NCBI GenBank assembly: GCA_963704405.1
Contig: OY969903.1
Location: 1,860,001-1,924,000 of the forward strand
Length of the DNA stretch: 64,000 nucleotides
DNA from: MFD01213-c1 sp963704405
Lineage (GTDB): Bacteria > Planctomycetota > Phycisphaerae > Tepidisphaerales > Tepidisphaeraceae
Reading direction: 5' to 3'
The first letter of the stretch is position 1; the number at the start of each line of letters is the position of its first letter. This document shows positions 43,376 through 53,053 of the stretch, piece after piece. The translations under genes and the position numbers were made by a program. Below the pieces are notes generated by a model. That model worked only from the letters and a program-made list of their open reading frames with translations, searched no databases and was not told where the DNA came from.

Positions 43376-45567
43376 CTAACTATTGCCGACTTGACCGGGA
43401 ATGATCCGTTTGTCGGCATAGGAGGCGGACGCGGCTTGCACTTTGGAACCAATTTCAATTGGCGACTGAACCGGCTCGGCCAATGCCGATACTTGTACAG
43501 CGCAAGCCTTGAGGGCGGGTTGATGACTGATTGGATCAGCCGCGTCCGTCGTTACCTCATTGGGTGACGCTTCAGGACACCACAAATCATTCCAGTGCAT
43601 CGGTAGAAAAACGATTCCAATGGGAGCAGTCGTACGGACGGCCAATGTACTTACGGTCCTTCCCCGCCGACTGCGAATTTCCACGCGCTGGCCTTCGCTC
43701 AGGCCGAGTTCGCCAGCGTCCTGCGGATTCATCTCCAGAAATGGTTCTGACGTCAGAGCATTGAGTTGCCGGACATTTCCGGTCTTGGTGCGGGTGTGCC
43801 ACTGACTATGGAGGCGCCCGTAGTTAAAACCAGAGGAAATTCTGCGCACGGCGTTTCGTCAGGTGGAAGATATGGCCGGGCCAGAAGCCTCGCTTTGCCA
43901 CTGGGCGTTGGGAACAAACCGTCCGTATATCTGCGACGCGCCGGACTACCCATCGCCGGAGCCGGCCACTGGGTCGGGCCGCGCTTGGCAAGCCAATCGT
44001 GCGACAGGGCGCTTTGATCGTTGGGGCGGCCCGCAGTTGATCGTGCGAACTCATCGAATATTTCAGCGGCATCGCGAAATTGCAGTCCGGATCGAAATCC
44101 CATTTCATACGCGATCTGCTGAGCCCACCACCAATCGGGCCGGGCATCGGCGGGCGGTTCTGCAACTTGCTGCATCAACGAAACGCATCGTTCGCTGTTG
44201 CAAAATGTGCCATCTTGTTCGAGGTTAACCGCGGCGGGCAGAAGGATGTGCGCGTACTTCGTTGTTTCTGTCGGAAGATATGCGTCCTGAACGATGACCA
44301 ATTTTGCGCGCTCCAGCGCACGGCGAACGCGAGGGAGGTTCGGCATTGAAGCGGCGGGGTTGCTGCCGACGATCCAGATCGCCTTGATGACGCCGCAGTC
44401 CAGGGCATCGAACATGTTGATGGCGTCGTAGCCGGGTTCGTCGTGGATCGTACCTGGCCGTAGCCCCCAGAATTGTTCCATTTGCCGGCGATGTTCCGGC
44501 TCGGCAATTCGTCGCTGGCCGGGTAGTAGATGGCTCATGTACCCGACATCGCGCCCACCCATCGCGTTGGGTTGGCCCGTCAAGCTGAATGGTCCGGCAC
44601 CGGGTTTGCCGATTCGCCCGGTCGCCAGATGGAGGTTAATGATCGCGTTGTTGGTGAACGTCCCTTGAACGGATTGATTAACACCCATCGTCCAGAAGGT
44701 GATGAAGCGTTCATTCTCAGTCAGAATGCGAGCGGCCTCCATCAAGTCGTTGTATTCGATGCCACAGATGTCAGCGACTTTGCGGGCGGGATAATCATTG
44801 AGCATCGCATCGAGTTCCTGCCAGCCTTCGGTATGCTCCGAGATGAAGCGTTTATCAAGAACGCCAAGATTGCGCAGAATACCGAGCAAGCCGTTGAGCA
44901 ATGCCAGATCCGTCCCCGGCCGGACTTGCAAATGGAGCGTCGCTGCATCGGCAGTCGCCGTCCTGCGCGGATCGACAACGATGCACGGCGCGGATTTCTT
45001 TTTCATTCTCTTCAGGACGCGCTCAAATGTAACGGGATGGCACTCAGCCGCATTTGATCCGATAAACAAAAAAGCATCAGCAAGTTCGATATCGTCATAA
45101 CAGGTGGGCGGTCCATCACTGCCCAGGGAAGTTGCCATCCCGCTGGCGGCGCTGGACATGCACAATCGGCTGTTGCTGTCGACGTGATTAGTGCGCAATG
45201 ATGCTTTGGCGAACTTGTTGAAGAAATATTGCGATTCGGTTGTGAGCTGCCCCGACAAATAGAAACCGATGGCGCCGGGACCATGCGTTTGCAGGATTTG
45301 ATTGAGGCGATCAGCAGTGTGTTGAATCGCGCCCTGGACCGGTATGGCTCGCAGTCGGCCGTTAGGCTCCGTTATCATGCTGTAGCGAAGACGGTTGGAT
45401 ACGTTGACGGTTAAACCAACCGTCGCGCCCTTAAGGCAAAGCCTTCCGCGGTTGGCGGGATGGTCGGGATCACCACGGACGTGGAGCCCACCGTTGGCGT
45501 CGGGCGTCGCCAGCAGGCCGCAGCCGACACCACAGTACGGGCAAAGCGTTTTGCGCGATTGTGCCAT
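43376..45567 (-). CDS. nasA: Assimilatory nitrate reductase (molybdopterin), frameshifted
   Basis: The main frame starts MAQSRKTLCPYCGVGCGLLA at 45567. A [4Fe-4S] site is formed by C9, C12, C16 and C44. The molybdopterin domain follows, with the likely Mo-ligand Cys in SRLCMSSAASGM and PNAMGGRDVGYMSHLLPG typical of NasA. Near 43812-43822 the frame is lost at LTTG. The other frame continues GRLHSQWHTRTKTGNVRQLN and ENPQDAGELGLS-like sequence to 43376. One missing G in a GGG run explains it. No Tat signal is present, so it is a cytoplasmic assimilatory enzyme reducing nitrate to nitrite. Joined length is about 730 residues. Last gene of the operon, 6 bases after the reductase. Confidence 0.88.
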
Positions 45568-45573
45568 GATGAT

Positions 45574-47177
45574 TCAATACACGTCGCGCTGATATCGCTT
45601 GGATTTGCTCAGGTCTGCAAGGAAAGCTTTGGCATTCTCTTCGCTCATGCCGCCTTCCTGCGCGATGATTTGGCGAAGGGCAGCATCCACATCCAGCGCC
45701 ATCCGCTTGGCATCGCCACAGATGTAGAAATATGCTCCTTGCTGAAGCCAACTCCAGATTTCGCCTGCGCGATGGAGCATGCGCGTTTGCACATAAATCT
45801 TTTCACTTTGGTCTCGGGAAAATGCGGTGTCGAGGTGCTTGAGAGTTCCGTCCCGGGTATAGCCTTCCAATTCTTCCCGATAGAGAAAATCAAATTCGGA
45901 GCGTTGGTCGCCGAAGAAAAGCCAGTTCTTTCCCGCAGCGTTGACTGCTTTGCGCTCCTGAAGAAACGCGCGGAACGGCGCAATCCCAGTGCCGGGGCCG
46001 ACCATGATAATCGGGCGGAATGATCATATGGTAAGTGAAACCCGTGCGATGGCTGAATGAACACGCGCGCCTTTTGACCGGGACGCAGTCGATCCGCCAG
46101 AAATGTCGAGGCAACGCCTTTGCATTGCCTTTGCTTTGCGTTGACATACCGCACCACGCCGACGGTCAGATGTACCTCATCGGGTTGCGCCTTGAGCGAG
46201 GAGGCAATGGAATAAAGCCGGGGTTGAAGAGGTCGCAATGCGGCGACGAAATCGCCAATGGATGGCCGGGCGGTTGGGAACATCGTCAGCAAATCGATGA
46301 TTTCATGCCCGTCGGGAATTCCCGGTCCGTTGTCATCAAGCATGGCGCTCAGAACCTCCGCGTGCATATGACCGTCGCATGTTCGAGCGAGCAATTCGAC
46401 CAGGGGCTCGCTTGGCATGGTGATTTGGTAATGCCGTTGCAGGGCTTCAAACAGTGTGACGGGAAGACCATCGAGGCCAGGAACTTCTTCTGCGCCGCTG
46501 GCGTTGAGACGATCGAGAAGCCAGTTGATTGTTTCCGGACAATTCTCAGGATAAAGACCGAGGCTATCACCGACATTGTAAGAAAGGCCGCTTCCCTTGA
46601 GATCGAGGGAAATGAACCGCGTGTCCTTGGCTGAACCGGGTTTATTCAGCAGACGATTGGCAAGGAGTCGAGCCGGAAAGGGATTATTGCGATCAAAGAC
46701 GTTGGGACTTTTCGAAGATTCCGACCGTTTAATGCGAACTTGAGACGGTGCGACCATCTTGCTCGCAGCCTGGTCCGCCATCAGTTCCTTCAATTTTTTC
46801 GCGGTATCCTTTCCACCGGGAGCACACCGTGTCATATCCTTTTCTTCACCGTGCGCGATCGCTTCGGCATAGGTCTGACACAAATATCCGCAGGCTCCGC
46901 AATCGAGCTGCGCCATCGCGGACATCAAGACGCGCTCTTTTGGCTTTCCCTCGGCCAATTTCAAACGCTCGTCCATCGATAGCGCCGGGTCATGCCAGGG
47001 CATCGCTTCATCTTCCTGGACCTCAGTCTCAGCGACAGCAGGCGACGCGCTGCTTCCGGAGGCGACCTGGCCTCCGAACAAGCCGGCGAAGAACCCATTC
47101 AGCCACGCGCGCTGCGCCGCGGTGAACGGAGCCGAATCGGGAATCACCGGGACATTTGTCAAAGTTGCTGTGCTCAT
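45574..47177 (-). CDS. Fe-S/FAD/NAD(P)H reductase of nitrate assimilation, frameshifted
   Basis: Residues 80-125 hold a Cys-rich segment, LDCGACGYLCQTYAEAIAHG then TRCAPGG (C93, C96, C100, C118), suggesting an Fe-S cluster. Then comes a CysJ/P450-reductase-type FAD domain: RLLANRLLNKP, GDSLGLYPENCPE, RLYSIASS (FAD binding) and GVASTFLADRL. After a lost base near 46010-46025 the NAD(P)H domain continues in another frame: PIIMVGPGTGIAPFRAFLQE, FFGDQRSEFDFLY, YICGDAKRMALDVDAAL. The flavodoxin domain of true CysJ is missing and replaced by the Cys-rich module. It overlaps nirA by four bases (ATGA) and precedes nasA, so it probably supplies electrons to one or both. Joined length is about 534 residues. 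Confidence 0.85.
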
Positions 47178-48967
47178 AAGATCACCTGTTCTTTATCGAT
47201 CAAATCCTTGAGGTGTTGGGTGGAATGGCGACGAACGAAGTCGTTGAAGGTTTCCTCATCGTCCGTGCGGTTTTCGAGATAGCCGCGCAACATCCTTTCC
47301 AACCGGCCCGGTAAATCGGTCGCCAGCACATCGCGGTACATTTCACGCCCAATCGCTTGTTGCGTTGCGTAACCGCCACCGATGTAGACGTGAAAACCTT
47401 CCAGCATTTCTTCTCCGACGGGGACTTTCGTCGCGAGCATGCCGATGTCACCGATAAAATGCTGGGCGCATGAATTGTGGCAACCGGTGAGGTGGATGTT
47501 GATCGGGCAGTTCAGTTTGATTCGTGGTTCAAGATAATCTAATAGTGCCAGTGCATGCTTCTTGGTATCCGCGGCGGCAAACTTGCAGCCTGCGCTCCCG
47601 GTGCATGCAACCATTCCAGCGCGGATGCTCGTGCCCGACCAATTCAATCCAAGCTTTTGAATTCCTGCTTGAACCGCGGGAATGTCAGCATTGGAAATGT
47701 CGGAGATGAGCAGATTCTGCCAGACGGTGAGACGAATCGTTCCGCTTCCAAATCGTTGAGCCAACTCCGCCAAGCCGTGCATTTGATCGACGGTCAGCCT
47801 GCCGACTGGTGCGATCACACCGATGTAGGATTTAGCCTGCTGCTTCTGTGGATGCACGCCGATGTGGCCGTGTTTGTTGATGGGCGGCCGAGCTTTGCAT
47901 TTCTCGGCTTCACATCGAGCCAGCTTTTTAGGCAGCCTCTTTTCAGTTTCTTCGATAAATTTCGGGATTCCCCATTGATCGAGCAGATATTTCAGCCGCG
48001 CCTTCTTGCGATCGGTACGGTCGCCATGTTCGATGAACACCCGCACAGCGGCAGCGGCGACATCCACGCATTCCTCGGGGCGCAGCAACAGTCCCGTATC
48101 CCGCGCAAAATCCTTGTGGCCTGTTATCCCCCCGAGAATCATTCGAAAATAGATGCCCGGCGACACGTCATGCCCTTCCCCGATTTCCACCGCAACGAAT
48201 CCGATATCATTTGTGTCTTCCAAAGCGCTGATCGAACCGCCGCCATCGAACGCGATGTTGAACTTGCGGGGCAATCCATGAAGCTCGCGGCGGTGCAAGA
48301 TGCAATGATGCATCTGGCGAGCCAACGGGCGCGTGTCGATCAATTCCCCAGGATCGATTCCCGCTGTCGGGCTGGCGGTGATGTTGCGGATATTGTCCGC
48401 GCCGGAGCCGCGATTGATGATGCCCAAATCGTACAAACCCATGACAACATCAGGCGCGTGTTTCGCTCCAATCTGGCGAATCTGTAGATTGGCGCGGGTT
48501 GTCATGTCGGTGTAACCGCCGCCAAATTCGCGGGCGAGTTCGGCGATTCCGTGGAATTGATGCGAGCTGACAATCCCGCCGGGCAACCGCAACCGGCACA
48601 TGAATGCATCCTGCGCAGGGGCGACGTAAAACATGCCCAGGAATTTGAACAGAAAAACATCAGTCCCCTTGGGGAATCGCCCGTCCCGGGCGTGGTTTAA
48701 CATCTCCTTCCAGATATCCAGCCCCATCAGCTTTCGCTTGGCTTGCTCTTCGGCGCTCAGTTTCTTCCCTGCCGCTAAAAATCGATCCTGGGCTGCGCGA
48801 TGAATCGAATCGCCGGAAGAATCTTCAACCGCTGTCTGTGATGCGACTGGTAACTCCAGTGTGCCCGCAAACGTCGGTAAAGAAATCGAAGCACGCGTGA
48901 TCCCGCTGCCGACGACGAAGCCTTGCAGGTAATTCTTCTGTTCTTCGTTAAAGGATTCATTCAGCAT
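47174..48967 (-). CDS. nirA: Assimilatory nitrite reductase (siroheme, [4Fe-4S])
   Basis: 597 residues read from MLNESFNEEQKNYLQGFVVG at 48967; a longer TTG-started form to 48997 overlaps narK. Two ferredoxin-like half-domains and two siroheme domains are visible: RLRLPGGIVSSHQFHGIAEL, TTRANLQIRQIG and GRLTVDQMHGLAELAQRFGS. The cluster ligands are C455, C461 (CTGSAGC) and C496, C500 (CHNSC). It reduces nitrite to ammonium with six electrons. The type resembles ferredoxin-dependent NirA more than NirB, but the following reductase could be the donor. The N-terminal 20 residues resemble those of that reductase. Third gene of the operon. Confidence 0.92.
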   Translation of the reverse strand: MLNESFNEEQKNYLQGFVVGSGITRASISLPTFAGTLELPVASQTAVEDSSGDSIHRAAQDRFLAAGKKLSAEEQAKRKLMGLDIWKEMLNHARDGRFPKGTDVFLFKFLGMFYVAPAQDAFMCRLRLPGGIVSSHQFHGIAELAREFGGGYTDMTTRANLQIRQIGAKHAPDVVMGLYDLGIINRGSGADNIRNITASPTAGIDPGELIDTRPLARQMHHCILHRRELHGLPRKFNIAFDGGGSISALEDTNDIGFVAVEIGEGHDVSPGIYFRMILGGITGHKDFARDTGLLLRPEECVDVAAAAVRVFIEHGDRTDRKKARLKYLLDQWGIPKFIEETEKRLPKKLARCEAEKCKARPPINKHGHIGVHPQKQQAKSYIGVIAPVGRLTVDQMHGLAELAQRFGSGTIRLTVWQNLLISDISNADIPAVQAGIQKLGLNWSGTSIRAGMVACTGSAGCKFAAADTKKHALALLDYLEPRIKLNCPINIHLTGCHNSCAQHFIGDIGMLATKVPVGEEMLEGFHVYIGGGYATQQAIGREMYRDVLATDLPGRLERMLRGYLENRTDDEETFNDFVRRHSTQHLKDLIDKEQVIL

Positions 48968-48993
48968 GATACGATTCCGGCGAAAAGACCAAC

Positions 48994-50334
48994 TCAAGCA
49001 ACGACAGGTTCTATTGCATCAATTGCAATGGGACGTGGAATGTATGCTTCCTTGGCGGCGGGAGTTTCTTCCGGATTAGGAAAGCGGATGGCAAGGACCA
49101 GCAGGGATGATGCGGTGGCAATCCCGCCCAGAATGAGCAATGCAGTTGGCCAGGGCAGGCTGCCTTTAAACAAAAACCCGGCGGCGACGGCTCCGGCATT
49201 CCCGCCGGCTCCGACGATGCCGGAAACCGACCCAAGCGATTTTTTATTGACGAACGGAACCACGGAAAAGGTCGCCCCGCAGCCCATTTGTACAAAAAGG
49301 CTGAACCCTATGAGTGATAGCAACATTGGTGTGAGATGCGTCATCCGCGAAAACAGAATCAGCAGCAGCCCTTCAAACAGCATCACCAGAAACAACCATT
49401 GAACGCGAGACGACAATCCATACTTGGACGCAACTTTGTCGCTGATGATTCCACCGAGAGCGCGGCCGAAAAGATTCATCAACCCAAAAGCCGCCGCTGT
49501 CCAACCTGCGGCAGTCAAACCCATGTGGAAATAATCCGTAAAATATAAATGTGCGATGTTGTCGATCGTCAACTCGACACCAAAGCAGCATGCGTAGGTG
49601 ACAAAGAGCAACCAGACGCGCGAGTCCCGAGTTGCTTCGATAAAACCGCTGAAATCCTGCTTTTTCTTCGGGAGTTCGCCTCGAGCGCGCAGATCTTTGA
49701 AATTGCCCGCCGGGGTATCCTGCGTGAGGAAGAAGTAAGCGATTCCCATGCCTGCACAAACCAGGCCCGCCAGGAACATGGATGCTCGCCAGGCGCCGGC
49801 ATGACTTAATCCGTGACTGATGAACCATAGGAAAATAACAGGCATGAGAAATTGCGTGATGCCACCGCCCATATTGCCCCAACCGGCGGTCGTGGCGTTG
49901 GCGGTTCCAACCACATTGGGAGCGAACATGATCGAGGTGTGATATTGCGTAATGACGAATGACGCGCCGATGACTCCAATCGCCAGGCGCATCAACAGGA
50001 ACATCGTATAACCATGGGCAAGGCCAATGCACATCACCGGTAAGGATCCCAGTAGCAAAAGCCATGTATAAGTCAGCCGCGGTCCGATGCGGTCGCAAAG
50101 CCAGCCCACAACCAACCGCGCCAGCACGGTGATCGCTACCGACGCGATCATGATGTTGCCGATTTGCGACGGTGTGAGGTGCAATTCAGTTCGCACTTCC
50201 TTCATCAGCGGAGCGATCCCGAACCATGCAAAGAAACAGACCAGGAACGCCATCCAGCTCATCTGAAACGCCCGCATTTGCGGAGACGAAAAATCGAGCA
50301 GGTTGATGCGAGTGGCTTTGTTCTGAATATCCAT
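48994..50334 (-). CDS. narK: Nitrate/nitrite transporter of the MFS superfamily
   Basis: 446 residues with 12 membrane helices. The NarK/NNP signature lies in the fifth helix (GTANATTAGWGNMGGGITQF), with a second Gly-rich signature in the eleventh (SVSGIVGAGGNAGAVAAGFL). Conserved arginines for substrate binding are expected in helices 2 and 8 (LARLVVGWLCDRIGPR region). It imports nitrate for the cytoplasmic NasA. The start MDIQNKATRINLLDF at 50334 has AAGGAAA upstream. It lies 21 bases after the nitrate-binding protein gene and 26 before nirA. Confidence 0.93.
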   Translation of the reverse strand: MDIQNKATRINLLDFSSPQMRAFQMSWMAFLVCFFAWFGIAPLMKEVRTELHLTPSQIGNIMIASVAITVLARLVVGWLCDRIGPRLTYTWLLLLGSLPVMCIGLAHGYTMFLLMRLAIGVIGASFVITQYHTSIMFAPNVVGTANATTAGWGNMGGGITQFLMPVIFLWFISHGLSHAGAWRASMFLAGLVCAGMGIAYFFLTQDTPAGNFKDLRARGELPKKKQDFSGFIEATRDSRVWLLFVTYACCFGVELTIDNIAHLYFTDYFHMGLTAAGWTAAAFGLMNLFGRALGGIISDKVASKYGLSSRVQWLFLVMLFEGLLLILFSRMTHLTPMLLSLIGFSLFVQMGCGATFSVVPFVNKKSLGSVSGIVGAGGNAGAVAAGFLFKGSLPWPTALLILGGIATASSLLVLAIRFPNPEETPAAKEAYIPRPIAIDAIEPVVA

Positions 50335-50355
50335 TTTGATTTCCTTGTTGTGTTC

Positions 50356-51471
50356 CTAGGTTGGTAAGAGAGCCGGGGTTTGGACCGTAAACCATCCGTT
50401 GCGCAAGCGCATCGGTGGAAAATCATCGGCTGGGCAGTCAATCCCAATGGCCAAGGCCGCTGCGCGGTAAGCGGTGGTGTCGATGCTTTTGGAGGCGATG
50501 CGTCGAATGTCGGCCGTAGACGGCAGATGATTCCAGCGTTTCATCTGCGAAAGCAGCCATGCAATGTGCGATGCGCTTGGAAACATCGCCGTGGCCGAGA
50601 CACCGTAAAACCTGGAGGCGGGCGAACGCCGCAGCGGCGCATGATTGTCAAACGCCAGGCTTCGCTGAAGCACGTCGGGATTGACGGCGAGATATTCCGG
50701 CCGGGCGAGAATCTCACAAAGCCGGGCGCGATTTTTCGCTTCACCGCAAAATTCCCCGGCGTACAGCATCGCCCGTGCGATGCGCTCGGCCAGCTCGGTG
50801 TTTTCGTTCAACCATCGCCGCGTTACCGCCAGCAGTTTTTCTGGATGCTCGGGAACAAGGTTGGTAGTAGCCTCTAATATTTTCCCGCATCCATCGTCCG
50901 TCGCGACAGTGTTCCACGGCTCCCCCACGCAAAATCCGTCGAGATATCCCTTGCTCAGTTGACCCACCATTTGCTGGGGCGGCAGCACGCAAAGGCGAAC
51001 ATCGCGGTCAGGGTCGATCTGGCTCGCCGACAACCAATCGCGCAGCAAATAATGATGCGTGGATGCGCCGAAAACATGCGCGAACAATGGCCGGTCCTGA
51101 CGTTGCGGAAGGGATCGAACCCAAGTGGCAAGCGTCGTCGCGTTTTCAACACCCCCATCGGTCAAACGCCGGCTCAGGGTAATCGCATTGCCCCCAAATC
51201 CGAGAGAGAGCAGTCCAACCAGCGGTTCCGGATATTGGGGCATGCCCAGCACACTTGCGGCCGGCATTCCCAGTAATGCTTGGCTGGCATGCAAATGACC
51301 GAACGTGAGTTTATCGCGAACGTTGCCCCAACCGATTTGCCGATCCAGCACCACACTGAGACTTTCATCGCGGAAATATCCCAATTCCAAAGCCACGATG
51401 ATCGGTGCAGCATCCAGCAATGGAACAAAGCCGATCCTCAATGCAGTTTTTTTACCTGAGAACGCTGGCAC
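50356..51471 (-). CDS. NrtA/NasS-like nitrate-binding protein without signal peptide
   Basis: 371 residues, starting at GTG 51471 (MPAFSGKKTALRIGFVPLLD). This is the CmpA/NrtA periplasmic-binding-protein fold: PIIVALELGYFRDESL, GWGNVRDKLTFGHLHASQAL, LFAHVFGASTHHYLLRDWL, and GYLDGFCVGEPWNTVA. It lacks a lipoprotein or Sec signal, and no ABC permease or ATPase is nearby. A cytoplasmic sensor role like NasS is therefore more likely than transport. NasS usually works with the ANTAR antiterminator NasT, which is absent here. First gene of the nitrate operon, divergent from the lysR-type regulator. Confidence 0.85.
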   Translation of the reverse strand: MPAFSGKKTALRIGFVPLLDAAPIIVALELGYFRDESLSVVLDRQIGWGNVRDKLTFGHLHASQALLGMPAASVLGMPQYPEPLVGLLSLGFGGNAITLSRRLTDGGVENATTLATWVRSLPQRQDRPLFAHVFGASTHHYLLRDWLSASQIDPDRDVRLCVLPPQQMVGQLSKGYLDGFCVGEPWNTVATDDGCGKILEATTNLVPEHPEKLLAVTRRWLNENTELAERIARAMLYAGEFCGEAKNRARLCEILARPEYLAVNPDVLQRSLAFDNHAPLRRSPASRFYGVSATAMFPSASHIAWLLSQMKRWNHLPSTADIRRIASKSIDTTAYRAAALAIGIDCPADDFPPMRLRNGWFTVQTPALLPT

Positions 51472-51630
51472 CGAAACAACTGCCTATTCACCGCTCCAAC
51501 TTGTCTTCGTTTCTGCAAACCCAATCCTCGCCGTCATCCATCGCCTGAAGAACGAAATCTAATGGACGTTTGACAATTAATCCAATTCATAATATAGATA
51601 TTTCAAATCAATCCAATTAATGAGTTCTGC
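51472..51630. promoter_or_regulatory. Divergent control region of the nitrate operon and its LysR regulator
   Basis: 159 bases between the nitrate operon start and the lysR-type gene. It is AT-rich near the regulator (ATAATATAGATATTTCAAAT). An 8-base element TCAATCCA/TTAATCCA occurs twice within about 30 bases, a possible LysR half-site arrangement. No perfect -35/-10 pair is seen. Confidence 0.4.
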
Positions 51631-52566
51631 ATGGAAGATGTGCATCATTTGAGAGTTTTCCTGGCGGTTGCTGAAACTTTAAGCTTCACCCGTGCCGCCG
51701 AGCGGTTATTTTTGACCCAATCTGCCGTGAGTCACCAGATCGCCCGTCTGGAACAGGAAATGGGAGTTGAACTGTTCGATCGCCGGGGAAGGTCGGTGTC
51801 GCTCACGATTCCCGGGCAAGCCCTCGCCCCACACGCCCGCCGAATTTTCGCCGCGATGGAGGAAGCGACCGTTATGGTCCGTCAGAGCATTCGTCCAGAC
51901 CAAGGGCGGCTTCGTATCGGCGCTTCGCCGTCCGCTTGCCAATACATCATCCCTGAGGCGCTCCGTGAATTTCGCGAGAGCTTTCCGAATTATTCTCTAT
52001 CGATTATTCCCGGAGATTCCCCCGCGGTCGTTCAGCAACTGCTCGAGGGATCGATCGATCTGGGTTTGGTAATCAAACCCGAGCGCCAAAAGAATCTGCA
52101 TTTTCACAAACTGTTAATTGATGAACTCGGCTTTGTCGTTAGCCCTCTCCATCCCTGGGCCAAAAGCGGAAAGGCTGATCGTCGCGAACTGCGCGATCAG
52201 AGAATGGTCTTATACAGCCGAAACAGCGCGACGTTTCGCTTGGTCGATCGTTACCTCATCAAAATGGGCGCACCGCTTCGAGATTGGATTGAATTGGGTG
52301 AAACAGGCGCTATCAAGGAACTCGTGAAATTGGGCTTAGGTATAAGCATCATGGCGAATTGGATCGTACAACCCGAACTACTGGAAAAGTCCCTCGTCTA
52401 TCTCCCCCTCTGCGGCAGCAAGTTGCATCGGACCTGGTGCATAGCATCGCTGATTGGCCGTAATCTCTCAGTGGCCGAGCAAACTTTTATCGGCCTATGT
52501 GAATCTGTGGGCGCACAACTTGCCAGATCAACAACTTCGCCGAAAGCAGTTAACTTATTTAAATAG
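51631..52566 (+). CDS. LysR-family transcriptional regulator
   Basis: 311 residues. The N-terminal winged helix-turn-helix (4-62) is classical: MEDVHHLRVFLAVAETLSFT, RAAERLFLTQSAVSHQIARL. The effector-binding domain (about 92-295) resembles CysB/Cbl/NAC-like sensors. Divergent placement beside the nitrate operon indicates that it controls that operon, probably in response to nitrate, nitrite or nitrogen status. AT-rich sequence upstream may hold its site. It is the only obvious regulator in the locus. Confidence 0.92.
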   Translation: MEDVHHLRVFLAVAETLSFTRAAERLFLTQSAVSHQIARLEQEMGVELFDRRGRSVSLTIPGQALAPHARRIFAAMEEATVMVRQSIRPDQGRLRIGASPSACQYIIPEALREFRESFPNYSLSIIPGDSPAVVQQLLEGSIDLGLVIKPERQKNLHFHKLLIDELGFVVSPLHPWAKSGKADRRELRDQRMVLYSRNSATFRLVDRYLIKMGAPLRDWIELGETGAIKELVKLGLGISIMANWIVQPELLEKSLVYLPLCGSKLHRTWCIASLIGRNLSVAEQTFIGLCESVGAQLARSTTSPKAVNLFK

Positions 52567-53053
52567 GGGGCGCGGAATTCCGGGACATCGAATAAAACTG
52601 GCATCCACTTCATGCGATGGTCTCACACCAACGAGGCCTGAAGGAATGCCAGAACGGATATGCGAAGGATCGTAAGCGACTGCAATTAGCGCCTAGAACG
52701 CCCCCAACTTCACTGACGAAACTGCATTAGGTGGGGTGCTTTTGGTGCACTAATCTGCGGTTGGTGCGCCCCATTCCGTTAGGGTTGCACTTCCTGCCAT
52801 CGTATCCCCCAAGAGAACAGGATCGAGACATCCACCGTTCGTGGGGAAGTCCAGTCAGCCATCTCCTTGCCAATTACGGCGGAGCCGCCTCTAGTTTAAC
52901 TGCTCCCTAAAAATGATGGCGCCCGTACAACAACTCCCATCCAAAGACAATTGCGTTTGTACCAAAGCCAGGTTACTTACTTGAAAAGGCACCCACAGCG
53001 AAAATCGGGATTGTCGTTTCACGCTAAAAATTCTTCTGACCCAAATCAGTCCC
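52567..53053. other. Intergenic region after the LysR gene
   Basis: About 490 bases without a credible gene. A possible hairpin pairs TGGGGTGC (52732-52739) with GCGCCCCA (52766-52773, one G-U); its loop contains GGTGCAC and ends GGTGC. I see no tRNA, repeat family or clear promoter. Confidence 0.4.

Noticed and set aside
43156..43404. 82-residue plus-strand ORF between the mobA pair and nasA
   Set aside because: No ribosome binding site, unusual composition, and overlap with the nasA end; likely chance.
52560..52780. Possible sigma-54 promoter (TGGCAT with GC downstream) and NtrC-like GGTGCA sites near the nitrate regulator
   Set aside because: The distance between the GG and GC elements is two bases too long, and the GGTGC repeats are direct rather than the required dyad.
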